Shown: positions 38,602 to 47,529 of the stretch, piece after piece
How the letters are laid out: the number at the start of each line of letters is the position of its first letter
Position numbering within the stretch: the stretch's first letter is position 1
Assembly: GCA_934255485.1 (NCBI GenBank)
Contig: CAKQOG010000003.1
Coordinates: 42,634-106,633, forward strand
DNA length: 64,000 nt
Direction: 5' to 3'
Origin: an uncultured Prevotellamassilia sp.
Lineage (GTDB): Bacteria; Bacteroidota; Bacteroidia; Bacteroidales; Bacteroidaceae
The notes under the pieces: model-generated
The model's input: the letters and a program-made list of their open reading frames with translations, nothing else
What the model was told of the DNA's origin: nothing
Databases searched by the model: none
Program-made: the position numbers and the translations under genes

Positions 38602-40536
38602 ATGAAAAATATTTTGTTAAGTAGAAGAGTCGTGGGGTGGATGCTACGTTTTGTAGTAGTTTACATCTTATATGTAGCTATTTTTGCATTATCAAAGGCC
38701 TTTTTTTTGTGGGTACAACCCTATAGCATCCAATCGCAAGTGTCGTTTTGCGAGCTTTTGCAAGCTATGTGGCATGGACTTCCACTCGACCTTGCCACAG
38801 CTGGGTATGTTGTTTCTCCTATATGGCTATGCATGGAGATATCTCTATGGCTTAGCGGTTGTTGGTGGTTGCGACTTTATAAAATATACATAGCTCTCGT
38901 AAGCATTGTATTAAGTCTTATCTATGTAGGTGACGCTTGTTTGTATCGCTTTTGGAATGTAAAAATTGATGCCACTGTTTGGAATTATCTTTCGCAACCA
39001 CAAGGCATGCTGCAAAGCGTGAGCATGGAATTTGCACTTGCATCTGTACTTGCTATAGCATTTATAAGCATTGTGCTTTATACACTTATGAAATTGGTGT
39101 TTATTGGCAAGCATTCTCAAGAGTCGTCTCCTTCGCAGCAATCTATCTTAGCTCAACCCCTATCTTTAAAGTCGCGCATTGTCGCAACTTGCGTTTGGAT
39201 GGTTGCAGGAGGCTTGATGTTTTTAGGCATTCGCGGAGGTGTAGGTAAAAGCACGGCCAACGTAGGCATGGTATATTTTAGCAATCGAACTTTACTTAAT
39301 CATGTTGCAGTAAATCCCGCTTTTAGCCTTATATCATCAAGTTTCAAAACACGCAATTTTGCTAAAGAAGCACGTTTCTTTGATGAGGCTGAGCGTAAGC
39401 GTATATTTAACATGTTAGGCTATAATACGGAAAGTCTGCATACTGATAACTTGCTAAATACTAATCGTCCTAATGTGCTAATTGTGCTTATGGAAGGATG
39501 TGGTGCTAGTTTCGTCAATGCTGTGGAGCCAACTGCCAATCCTAACATAACTCCTAATTTGAACAGATTTGCCAAAGAAGGTGTTGTCTTTACAAAATGC
39601 TATGCCAATTCTTATCGCACAGACAGAGGAACCGTTTGTACCTTTAGTGGTTATCCATCGTTTCCCGATGTTAGTGTAATGAAAGTACCTGCGGTGAGCG
39701 ACCATTTGCCAAGTATAGCACGTTCTCTAAAAGAAAATGGATATACAACGCGTTTTCTCTATGGTGGTGATATAAACTTTACCAATACTGCAGGATATTT
39801 ACGTAGCACAGGCTACGATCTTATTGAAAGCCAAGAGAGTTTTCCTGCTAACGTTCGCCATACCCATGATTGGGGTGTTACAGATCGCATTATGTTTGAT
39901 ACGCTATATCATCGCATTATGCGTATGCCCACACAAAAGCCATGGCACATGGGGGTACTAACCCTTGCAAGCCACGAGCCTTGGAGAGTGCCCTATCAAC
40001 GTATCAAAAATGATAAAGTAGCCAATGCCATGGCCTACCTTGATGATTGTGTAGGAAAGTTTGTAGAACGTTTTAAGCATACTAAACAATGGAGCAATAC
40101 GCTTATCGTATTCTTGCCAGACCATGGAATAGGATTTGGGCCTATAACGAGTGATGTGGATGAACGAAAAAGTCATATACCCATTATCATAACGGGTGGT
40201 GCAGTCAAGCAACCTCGTGAAATCACATTGTTGTGTAATCAAACCGACCTTGCCGCTACATTATTAGGACAGTTAAACATCAAGCATGACGAGTTCCGTA
40301 TGAGCCGTGATGTACTAAGCAGTTCTTATTCTCATCCATCAGCTGTACATACATGGCAAGAGGGTATTTACTACAAAGATGATTCAGGTATTTCGGTTAT
40401 TAACTTGCTAACAAAGCCCGAAAGTATATTGCGTGAGTATCCGCATGCTTCAAAACAACGTGTAAATGCAGCAAAGGCTATACTTCAAACTTCCTATAAT
40501 GATTTAGAACAACGATTGAATAACAAGCAGAAATAA
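38602..40536 (+). CDS. LTA synthase family sulfatase-fold phosphotransferase
   Basis: A 644-aa inner-membrane protein with about five helices in the first 190 residues and a periplasmic alkaline-phosphatase-fold domain from about 290. The metal-binding motif VLIVLMEGCGAS, the nucleophilic Thr in SYRTDRGTVC (about residue 339), VLTLASHEPW and VFLPDHGIG are intact. Relatives move a phospho-headgroup (glycerol phosphate or phosphoethanolamine) from a phospholipid to a polymer or lipid. I use the ATG at 38602, 7 bp after the ABC gene stop; the longer ORF would overlap that gene. The acceptor is unknown. Confidence 0.87.
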   Translation: MKNILLSRRVVGWMLRFVVVYILYVAIFALSKAFFLWVQPYSIQSQVSFCELLQAMWHGLPLDLATAGYVVSPIWLCMEISLWLSGCWWLRLYKIYIALVSIVLSLIYVGDACLYRFWNVKIDATVWNYLSQPQGMLQSVSMEFALASVLAIAFISIVLYTLMKLVFIGKHSQESSPSQQSILAQPLSLKSRIVATCVWMVAGGLMFLGIRGGVGKSTANVGMVYFSNRTLLNHVAVNPAFSLISSSFKTRNFAKEARFFDEAERKRIFNMLGYNTESLHTDNLLNTNRPNVLIVLMEGCGASFVNAVEPTANPNITPNLNRFAKEGVVFTKCYANSYRTDRGTVCTFSGYPSFPDVSVMKVPAVSDHLPSIARSLKENGYTTRFLYGGDINFTNTAGYLRSTGYDLIESQESFPANVRHTHDWGVTDRIMFDTLYHRIMRMPTQKPWHMGVLTLASHEPWRVPYQRIKNDKVANAMAYLDDCVGKFVERFKHTKQWSNTLIVFLPDHGIGFGPITSDVDERKSHIPIIITGGAVKQPREITLLCNQTDLAATLLGQLNIKHDEFRMSRDVLSSSYSHPSAVHTWQEGIYYKDDSGISVINLLTKPESILREYPHASKQRVNAAKAILQTSYNDLEQRLNNKQK

Positions 40537-40581
40537 TCTGCATGACTTATTCAATCATAGTGCATCGCAAGCATAACAATT

Positions 40582-41571
40582 ATGAAAAAAATACTCATAA
40601 CAGGCGCATCTGGGTTTATCGGAAGTTTCCTTGTAGAGCGTGCCCTTGAAGAGGGTATGGAAACATGGGCAGCTGTACGTCAATCAAGTAGCCGCCGTTA
40701 TTTGCAAGACAAGCGCATTCATTTTATCTATCTAAATTTAGGTGACGAGAAAGAACTTTATACTCAACTCGAAGCACACCTAAAGGACAATGTTACACCG
40801 TTTGATTATGTGATACATGCAGCTGGAGCTACAAAGTGCCGTAAACCCGAAGATTTCTTTACTATTAATGCTGAGGGTACTGCGCATTTAGCTTTAGCGC
40901 TACAACTTAGCGGAGCACTACGCCAGCAAGGGCGCTTTGTATTTATAAGTTCACTTAGTGTGATGGGACCTGCACACGAAAAAGACTACAAACCTATCAC
41001 CAACACCGACTTGCCTGTGCCCAACACAGCATATGGAGCATCGAAACTACAAGCAGAAAGTTTCTTGTCTGATGTAAAAGACTTGAACTATGTTATATTG
41101 CGTCCAACAGGAGTGTATGGACCGCGTGAACGCGACTACGCAATGATGGCTGATAGCATAAGGCATCACATAGATTTTGCAGTGGGCTATCGTCCTCAGA
41201 TATTAACCTTTATCTATGTGGCAGATTTAGTTGATGCTGCCTTTCTTGCTCTAACACATGGTGTGTGTGGACATAAATATTTTCTTACTGACGGAAAAGA
41301 ATATAATAGTCGCGCTTTCAGTGATTTGATACAAATGAAACTTGGAGTAAAGCACGTGTGCCATATTATAGCCCCTTTATGGGTACTTAAAGCGGTCAGT
41401 TGGGTAGCAGAAAAGTTGGCTAACCTCACGGGTAGACCTTCTACACTTAACACCGATAAATATCGCATCATGCGTCAGCGCAATTGGCGCTGCGACATAT
41501 CAGTAGCACGCAAGGAATTAGGATATAATCCGCAATGGCCACTCGTGAGAGGTGTAAAGGCAACATTCTAA
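40582..41571 (+). CDS. NAD-dependent epimerase/dehydratase, CerR-like reductase candidate
   Basis: A 329-aa extended short-chain dehydrogenase. The cofactor motif is ITGASGFIGSFL, the Ser is in FISSLSVMGPA, and the catalytic pair lies in YGASKLQAE. The C-terminal half reads TLNTDKYRIMRQRNWRCDI, a pattern I associate with the Bacteroides BT_0972 protein, reported as a 3-ketosphinganine reductase. That would place it in sphingolipid synthesis. The assignment rests on memory of the family and on the lipid-type neighbours; a sugar-nucleotide substrate is the alternative. It follows the sulfatase-fold gene by 45 bp. Confidence 0.7.
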   Translation: MKKILITGASGFIGSFLVERALEEGMETWAAVRQSSSRRYLQDKRIHFIYLNLGDEKELYTQLEAHLKDNVTPFDYVIHAAGATKCRKPEDFFTINAEGTAHLALALQLSGALRQQGRFVFISSLSVMGPAHEKDYKPITNTDLPVPNTAYGASKLQAESFLSDVKDLNYVILRPTGVYGPRERDYAMMADSIRHHIDFAVGYRPQILTFIYVADLVDAAFLALTHGVCGHKYFLTDGKEYNSRAFSDLIQMKLGVKHVCHIIAPLWVLKAVSWVAEKLANLTGRPSTLNTDKYRIMRQRNWRCDISVARKELGYNPQWPLVRGVKATF

Positions 41572-41673
41572 TCACCTCTCTACAAAAATCTATATAAGGA
41601 CTCATAAGTAAGTATTTAAAACAAATGCTCATACATAGCATTAATTGGTATACTACTTCATTTCACAAAATAT

Positions 41674-42651
41674 ATGTCTATAACAATAAAAAACCACATA
41701 GCAACCTTGCATCATGATACAGAGGACAAAAAGCGTAAGTTCACTCCAATAGAGTGGATAACACTTGTTTATACCCTCTTTACCACGCTATTAATCCTTG
41801 TTCTATGGCCACGCATACACTCTCCTTGGAACCTCATCGAAGGACGTTCTATGGTTATTGGCGGAATGTTACTCTTGTGGCTTTTTTACCGCATACGTCC
41901 AAACAAGTACATCTTATTTCTTCGTTACATATTTCCCCTTTCGCTGTTAGGATATTGGTATCCAGATACTTATGAATTTTGCCAACTTTTTCCTAATCTC
42001 GATTATGTATTTGCTGCTGCTGATAATGCTTTATTTGGATGCCAGCCCAGCATAGAATTTTCTCGAGCATTACCACAAAAAATATGGAGCGAATTGTTCC
42101 ACATGGGATATTTCTCGTATTATCCTCTCATTTTTCTTACAGTACTCGCACCTTTATTCACAAATAAAGAGGGTTTTGCACGTACAGCCTTTGTGGTGTT
42201 AGCCAGTTTCTTCTTGTATTATTTGATATATGATTTTTTGCCTGTGGCTGGTCCACAATACTATTTTCATGCAGTAGGCGAAAGCGTCATACAAAGTGGT
42301 CATTATCCGCACTTAGGCAATTACTTTGCTTATCACACCGAGTTGGCCCCATCGCCAGGCCCAGAGGGATTCTTCCGTGAGTTAGTCGAAGCAACCCAAA
42401 AAAGTGGTGAACGCCCTACGGCAGCATTTCCTTCAAGCCACGTTGGTATGAGCACTGTGCTCATGATGTTACTTTGGAACAATCGTCGCTGGCTATTTTT
42501 GATAGCCTTACCTTTTTATTTCTTTCTTTGCTGTGCAACAGTCTACATTCAGGCACACTATCTTGTGGATGTTTTTGGTGGTTTGGTATCTGCTATCATC
42601 TTCTTTTTCTTGACCAATTGGGTATGGAAAAAATGGACTACGCACAAGTAA
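41674..42651 (+). CDS. PAP2 family membrane lipid phosphatase or phosphotransferase
   Basis: A 325-aa integral membrane protein with about six helices. Its PAP2 active site is spread over KSGERPTAAFPSSHVG (near residue 250, with the Arg-Pro and the PSSH) and VYIQAHYLVDVFGG (near 290, His and Asp). The second motif resembles that of Aur1-type inositol phosphorylceramide synthases (PAP2_3), which transfer headgroups to ceramide; simple phosphatidic acid phosphatases are the alternative. It is the fourth gene of the lipid-type cluster, after a 102-bp gap. Confidence 0.82.
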   Translation: MSITIKNHIATLHHDTEDKKRKFTPIEWITLVYTLFTTLLILVLWPRIHSPWNLIEGRSMVIGGMLLLWLFYRIRPNKYILFLRYIFPLSLLGYWYPDTYEFCQLFPNLDYVFAAADNALFGCQPSIEFSRALPQKIWSELFHMGYFSYYPLIFLTVLAPLFTNKEGFARTAFVVLASFFLYYLIYDFLPVAGPQYYFHAVGESVIQSGHYPHLGNYFAYHTELAPSPGPEGFFRELVEATQKSGERPTAAFPSSHVGMSTVLMMLLWNNRRWLFLIALPFYFFLCCATVYIQAHYLVDVFGGLVSAIIFFFLTNWVWKKWTTHK

Positions 42652-42766
42652 AAAGTTTCTATAACGAATGTTCTATCAATAGCTTATTTTTATAGAAATT
42701 TTATTCACCTTACATTCCAAATGCTACTTTTATATAGTAACAAACACTAAAAAATGTATCAATACC

Positions 42767-44884
42767 ATGAAACATTTTCATCTCCAAAAAGTTCTCATAA
42801 CATGCGTTCTATGCATGATGGGAACCCTTAACATTTGGGCAGACTCCTACTTTTATAAAGCGGTAAAAGCCGATTTTACTTCTGAGAATAAAAGTTCTTT
42901 TTCGTTTACAAACGCTAACGTAACTTGGAACGTTACCGAGGTAGGGCTTACTAATTATGTATCAAAAAGTAGCCAGGGTAAAGGCTTACAAATTGGCTCT
43001 TCTGCCAGTGGTTTGCCTTCGTCATTAACACTTACAACCAATAGTATACAAGGAAATATACAATCAATTGTTATTGAGACATCAACTAACGTAGACGTAA
43101 ATTACTCTCTTAGCGTATTAGTCGGAGGCATCGAAGTAGGCAAAGAATCTTTATCTAGTACTAATACTGCATATACGTTCACTCCAACTATTGCTCTTAA
43201 CGGCGAAATTTGCTTAAAATGGAACAATGTAGAAAAGCCTGCAGGACCAGTCAATCTTAAATCAATTACTATTAACTATACTGCTTCATCAGAGCCTACC
43301 AATCCATCAAAAGTTTCTGTGCCTGTATTCAGTGTAGACTCAAAAGATTTTTCTGATACATTCTCCCTTACTTTATCTACAACAGAGGATGCAGCAAAAA
43401 TCTTATATACAACAGATGGCTCTGACCCCTCTTATAAGAACAATGTAGGTAAAGAATATGCTTCACCTATCAGTATCACCCATTCTACAACTATTAAAGC
43501 TATCGCCGTCTCTAACGAAGGAGAAGAAAGCAATGTCGCAGAAAAGACGTATCGACTTAACCTTCCTGCCCCATCTCTAAATGTAGGTAGTAGTAATTTC
43601 GCAGAACCTTTTGATGTTGAAATCTCTACTTCTGCTACAGCCTCAAAGTATATACTCTATACACTTGATGGTTCAGACCCCAAAATGGATAACAAAACGT
43701 CTGTTGTGTATCGTTCGCCAGTCAATATTTCAGCAACAACCATTTTAAAGGCAGTATCTGCTACATCAAATGGCTCAGATTTCGAATATAGCCCGATTAC
43801 AGTTGCTACTTACACATACAAGGAGAATGCAACTGATGAAAAAATCATCTGGTCTGAAGACTTCAGTAAATACAAAAGAGATGATAAACCTACGGAGGGA
43901 GAAAATGCTACATATACAAGTTCAAATGCAAAAGTTTATACAGGCTCATATGCAGGTGGAGAGTCTCCTGAAATGATTTTAAATTCTAAAGGTTATTTTG
44001 CAGCTGAAATTACCGACCTCAAGGGGTGTAAAAAAGGTATCATTCTGAACTTTAAATCAAACGATAAAAGACTCAGTATAACAATATCTAATGCAACCAA
44101 CCTTTCTGAGGACATAGAGTTGATTTCATCAGATCCCAAATCTCCAAAATATTCTATAACTTATATTTTTGCTTTGGATGATGCAACTCAACCAATCAAA
44201 ATTAAATTTGCTCACACTTATAGTGGGAATGTACGTATTGATGACATAGAGTTATCTAAGTATGAGGATATCGACTATTTTACCATTACAGATGCTGGTT
44301 ATGCCACCTATTACACCTCAACAGCCTATACTATGCCCAATGGGGTTACAGGCTATATCATAACAGACAATGATGGTGAAACCTTGACTATGGAAGAGTT
44401 GTATACAGAGGGAAAGGTTGTTCCTGCTAAAACCGCTCTCTTAATAAAAGGAAATGCTGCAAAATATGCTTTCTTACCAACTATTTCAGAGGAAAGCGCA
44501 CCACTTAATAACAAACTCCATGGGTCGGATAATTCAGAAATAACATTTGTTGAAGGCAATAATGTGCTTTATTACAAATTTGCTTATGATGATGATGGTA
44601 CTTCACTCGGATTTTATTGGGATAAAGAAGAAGGCGCTGCATTTGAAAATGGTGCACATAAGGCTTATCTTGCTCTTGAGAGCAAATCTATGCTCAGCCC
44701 CCAACGAGGGTTTACTATTGCTGAACTAAACAATAATAGTACGGCTATCAGTAAAACAACATGTAATGACCAATCGTGTATTGGCAATGATATCTTTAGC
44801 ATTAATGGTCAGCGCATCAAATCCTTGAAAGATGCTAACAAGGGCATCTACATTATAAAAGGACACAAAATATTGATTAAGTAA
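42767..44884 (+). CDS. Secreted CHB_HEX_C-repeat protein with type IX-like C-terminal tail
   Basis: A 705-aa surface protein. The signal peptide is at 1-25 (ends NIWADS). Two chitobiase-like CHB_HEX_C repeats sit at about 200-265 (ILYTTDGSDPS) and 275-345 (ILYTLDGSDPK). A beta-rich module about 360-500 begins IIWSEDFSKY. Another follows at about 505-660, starting FTITDAGYATYY, a module common in Prevotella surface proteins. The end, IFSINGQRIKSL then GIYIIKGHKILIK, looks like the CTD that directs type IX secretion. A PorT-like protein of that system is encoded at 62329. No enzyme domain is seen, so binding or adhesion is likely. A 54-residue gene follows 11 bp later. Confidence 0.8.
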   Translation: MKHFHLQKVLITCVLCMMGTLNIWADSYFYKAVKADFTSENKSSFSFTNANVTWNVTEVGLTNYVSKSSQGKGLQIGSSASGLPSSLTLTTNSIQGNIQSIVIETSTNVDVNYSLSVLVGGIEVGKESLSSTNTAYTFTPTIALNGEICLKWNNVEKPAGPVNLKSITINYTASSEPTNPSKVSVPVFSVDSKDFSDTFSLTLSTTEDAAKILYTTDGSDPSYKNNVGKEYASPISITHSTTIKAIAVSNEGEESNVAEKTYRLNLPAPSLNVGSSNFAEPFDVEISTSATASKYILYTLDGSDPKMDNKTSVVYRSPVNISATTILKAVSATSNGSDFEYSPITVATYTYKENATDEKIIWSEDFSKYKRDDKPTEGENATYTSSNAKVYTGSYAGGESPEMILNSKGYFAAEITDLKGCKKGIILNFKSNDKRLSITISNATNLSEDIELISSDPKSPKYSITYIFALDDATQPIKIKFAHTYSGNVRIDDIELSKYEDIDYFTITDAGYATYYTSTAYTMPNGVTGYIITDNDGETLTMEELYTEGKVVPAKTALLIKGNAAKYAFLPTISEESAPLNNKLHGSDNSEITFVEGNNVLYYKFAYDDDGTSLGFYWDKEEGAAFENGAHKAYLALESKSMLSPQRGFTIAELNNNSTAISKTTCNDQSCIGNDIFSINGQRIKSLKDANKGIYIIKGHKILIK

Positions 44885-44895
44885 TCAAACAAAAT

Positions 44896-45060
44896 ATGAA
44901 AAGACAATACTTATCTCCTTCACTAAAGGTTATCAACGTTACAACAGAAAAAATTCTCGCCACATCAACTAATATTGGAGCGCACGATAAAGTTTCAAGA
45001 CAATCGCAACTTTCCAACAGAAGTTCATACAATAAAGGCCCTTGGGCAGAAGACGAATAA
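44896..45060 (+). CDS. Small protein, 54 aa, with MKxxYxxPxxxVxxV N-terminus
   Basis: An uninterrupted 54-codon ORF 11 bp after the large secreted-protein gene. It begins MKRQYLSPSLKVINV, then TEKILATSTNIG, then a polar tail ending NKGPWAEDE. The head resembles the MKKxYxxPxxEVxxxxxxxLLAxS pattern of many short unnamed Bacteroidales proteins, often next to secreted-protein genes. The spacing from the upstream gene suggests co-transcription. The tail is rich in Ser, Arg and Asn with an acidic end. No known domain and no membrane segment are seen. It could be a tiny secreted or processed peptide. Function unknown. Confidence 0.6.
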   Translation: MKRQYLSPSLKVINVTTEKILATSTNIGAHDKVSRQSQLSNRSSYNKGPWAEDE

Positions 45061-45120
45061 TTAGTAGATTAATTCTACCAATACTTCTGCAAGTTATTTG
45101 GTAGAACAGATAGAACCAAT

Positions 45121-45138
45121 TATTACTATCCGCTAAAC
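45121..45138 (+). repeat. Copy of the TACTATCCGCTAAAC motif
   Basis: TATTACTATCCGCTAAAC is identical over its core to 32857-32872. It lies 60 bp before the left end of the MITE-like element and in the same orientation, perhaps a solo end. Confidence 0.6.
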
Positions 45139-45180
45139 ATTTTAGAAGTAGCAAAAAGGACTGGTACTTACTATAAAGTA

Positions 45181-45480
45181 TTATTACCATCCGCTAAAAG
45201 TGTTTAGTATGCCTATTTGAATGAATTATGCATTGACAAGCACCTATTTAAATGATAAGTAGGCAAATTTAAATTAAAAAGGCATGGACTGAAAGCTCAA
45301 AAGATTATAGCCCATGGCGCTGCCCTAGGCTGTAGTCTTTTGGACTTTCAGTCCGTACTTTTATGCTTATTTTTTTACCTTGTTTCTTCTAATTTTATTT
45401 TGTCCACTTACTTAGTATTGGCTGTCCGTGGAAACAGAAAACAAATAAGATCTAAAAGCTTTAGCGGACAGTAATGATAA
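45181..45480. mobile_element. MITE-like element with inverted ends and internal hairpin
   Basis: A 300-bp non-coding block. The left end TTATTACCATCCGCTAAAAG (45181-45200) and the right end 45459-45480 are imperfect inverted repeats; the right end inverted reads ATTACTGTCCGCTAAAG. Inside at 45286-45354 is a long hairpin with 27-nt arms, starting GGACTGAAAG and ending CTTTCAGTCC, that differ at only four positions, each of which would be a G-U pair. It has no transposase and would depend on one elsewhere. The related motif at 32857 and 45121 supports a dispersed family. Confidence 0.6.
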
Positions 45481-45528
45481 AGTATCAGCTCTTCTTAGTT
45501 ATTCCTTTGAATAGAAAAAAATATACGC

Positions 45529-45560
45529 AAAAAAATAAGGGGATGCATTTTAACATCCCC
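45529..45560 (-). terminator. Terminator of the outer-membrane barrel gene
   Basis: The arms GGGGATG (45539-45545) and CATCCCC (45554-45560) form a stem. The A-rich run at 45528-45536 gives a U tract on the minus strand, about 40 nt past the stop. Confidence 0.7.
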
Positions 45561-45600
45561 TATACTTTTTTCTCTTGTAGCTTCTTAATCGTTAGTTTGA

Positions 45601-46128
45601 TTAGAAATTGTATTCAATACCAAACATAAGATTGTTTCCATCAACATTAAAGCCAAATCCTTGTTTACCGTATGAGTAGTTGCTACCATCACCCTCACGA
45701 TAACCCAAGAAACCAACGTGAGCAACAAAGTCAATCTTCTTTGTAAGGCTTACTTGCAAACCTGGTTGTACACCAACTCTCCAAGCAACTTGTGAGTCAT
45801 CATCACCTTTGTATTTCACAGGATTAATTCCGAATCCCATGTCGAGGAATAGGCTTACAGGACCAAATTTAGCATAGCTCCAACGAGCATATGGGTCGAT
45901 AGTAAAGTCGTGGCGTTTACCACCATTAGTGTAGTCATAAGTATAGCCAATACCCAATCCAAGAGCCCATTTATTCGAGAGGTTATAACCGATTTCAGGG
46001 TGAATAGTTACGTTAGTAGAGTTTTTGTCACTGTTACGCCAAAAGCCAACAGAACCACCAACATAAGTCTGAGCGCTTGCAGTGAGAGATGCTGCTGCAA
46101 TAGCTACTATAAGTAAAATCTTTTTCAT
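45601..46128 (-). CDS. Outer-membrane beta-barrel protein (OmpA/OMP_b-brl family)
   Basis: A 175-aa small porin-like protein with a signal peptide (about 1-18, ending LTASAQ). The mature part has alternating hydrophobic strands, such as YVGGSVGFWRN, WALGLGIGYTYDY and VSLFLDMGFG. It ends in an aromatic residue (NLMFGIEYNF), the usual BAM signal for barrel assembly. I use the ATG at 46128; the upstream 12 residues are not signal-like. Promoter box TACATTTG at 46213-46206. Function unknown beyond the fold. Confidence 0.88.
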   Translation of the reverse strand: MKKILLIVAIAAASLTASAQTYVGGSVGFWRNSDKNSTNVTIHPEIGYNLSNKWALGLGIGYTYDYTNGGKRHDFTIDPYARWSYAKFGPVSLFLDMGFGINPVKYKGDDDSQVAWRVGVQPGLQVSLTKKIDFVAHVGFLGYREGDGSNYSYGKQGFGFNVDGNNLMFGIEYNF

Positions 46129-46205
46129 TGTATAATGTTTTTTACGACAAATGCCATGTAACATATTATAAAAATATCTTCATGCCATTCGTCAAAATTG
46201 CAGTG

Positions 46206-46213
46206 CAAATGTA
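46206..46213 (-). promoter_or_regulatory. -7 box for the outer-membrane barrel gene
   Basis: The minus strand reads TACATTTG, matching TAnnTTTG, 78 bp before the start. Confidence 0.45.
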
Positions 46214-46315
46214 TTAATAAGTTTACATTCTTTGCAAATTATAAACAGTAAAAGAGATATTATGCTGCAATTTAGAACACTTTATATCCTTTTTTAACGA
46301 ACGGTCAGAGGCGTT

Positions 46316-47191
46316 TTAAAGTCTAAATCCTCGTGGCACATTGGTTTCAAACCTCAAGGGTTCGCCCGTAATGGGATGGTAAAAGTTCAAGCGGTAGGCA
46401 TGCAATGCCAAGCGTCCTATAGGGTTATCACCATTGCCATATTTGATGTCGCCACACACAGGGTGTCCAAGGTCTTGCATGTGCACACGTATTTGGTTTT
46501 TACGTCCAGTTTCGAGTTTTAGCTCCACAAGCGAATGTTTCCCGTCTGTTTTCAGCACCTTATAGTGTGTAAGAGCATATTTACCGCCATTGTCTACGGG
46601 CGAAGAATAAGTAAAATAGGCTTTGTTGTCTTTAAGCCAACTTTCTACACAGCCTTGTGGCTCATCGAGTACGCCCGAAACAAGGGCAAGATAGCGACGG
46701 TCGGTAACAATTTCTCGCCAATTGTGCTCAAGTATCTGTTCAGCCTCAAGAGTCTTGGCATATACAAGCAGTCCCGATGTGTCGCGGTCAAGACGATGCA
46801 CCACATGAGCAGTACATTTTTGGTGAGTGCGATGAAAATATTCATCAAGCACTTGTTTCACACAAAAAGCATGGTGTGATGAGGCCATCGAGAGTATGCC
46901 AGGTGCTTTTTCTATCACCACTATCTGAGCATCCTCATAAACAATCTTCACAAACTTACTTTGCAGCTCTCCCTTAGGTTTCTTCTTTGATATTTCTACC
47001 ACTTGTCCAGGGGTAAGTGCAAGGTCAAATTGCCGTGTATTCTTATGATCTACTCTTACGCCACCACCGCTGAGTATGGCCTTAGCGCGATTGCGGCTCA
47101 CACCGCTGAGTGCATGTTCTATAAATTCAAGGAGAGTAGTAGCCTCTTTCACATGGAAAGAGGTGTAACGCAAAGCTGAAGAGTTACGCAT
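46316..47191 (-). CDS. RluA family pseudouridine synthase
   Basis: A 291-aa RNA-modifying enzyme that isomerises uridine to pseudouridine. An S4-like domain comes first (about 18-75, including SRNRAKAILSGGGVRVDHK). The catalytic domain has the RluA signature HVVHRLDRDTSGLLVYAKT with the nucleophilic Asp, then LVELKLETGRKNQIRVHM and HPVCGDIKYGN. The family includes RluA, RluC and RluD; the sequence alone does not say which rRNA or tRNA site is modified. It is transcribed away from the CRISPR array end. Confidence 0.93.
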   Translation of the reverse strand: MRNSSALRYTSFHVKEATTLLEFIEHALSGVSRNRAKAILSGGGVRVDHKNTRQFDLALTPGQVVEISKKKPKGELQSKFVKIVYEDAQIVVIEKAPGILSMASSHHAFCVKQVLDEYFHRTHQKCTAHVVHRLDRDTSGLLVYAKTLEAEQILEHNWREIVTDRRYLALVSGVLDEPQGCVESWLKDNKAYFTYSSPVDNGGKYALTHYKVLKTDGKHSLVELKLETGRKNQIRVHMQDLGHPVCGDIKYGNGDNPIGRLALHAYRLNFYHPITGEPLRFETNVPRGFRL

Positions 47192-47529
47192 ATCTTTGTT
47201 ATAAAAATAAATGTTCTTTTTAAGGAATAATGTTCTTGACTATGCAAATTTTCAAAAACGTTGATACAAGGTGTGCAACATAGAGTATTTGTTCACCTAT
47301 CTATATGCAAAAGTACAAGCATTTGCTTGCTCTGGCAAATGTTTGAATACTTTTTACTTTGTTTATTGCTTGAATAAATGGTAGCTACTTTCGTTTTTAA
47401 GAGCTATATTTTAGCTTATATTATTTATCATAACATGAAGAATGTGATTATTAGAGGTATAGAACTCGTAATTATAGTAAGGTTCAATTAAGATGATTAT
47501 GGGGGAACGTATAAACGTTTCAAAACGTT
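47192..47529. other. 338-bp gap between RluA-family gene and CRISPR trailer
   Basis: No ORF. It contains a TACTTTTG minus-strand promoter box for the pseudouridine synthase at 47315-47308 and a small palindrome AAACGTTT..AAACGTT at 47513-47529 abutting the decayed last repeat. Confidence 0.5.
47308..47315 (-). promoter_or_regulatory. -7 box for the RluA-family gene
   Basis: The minus strand reads TACTTTTG, matching TAnnTTTG, 117 bp before the start. Confidence 0.45.
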
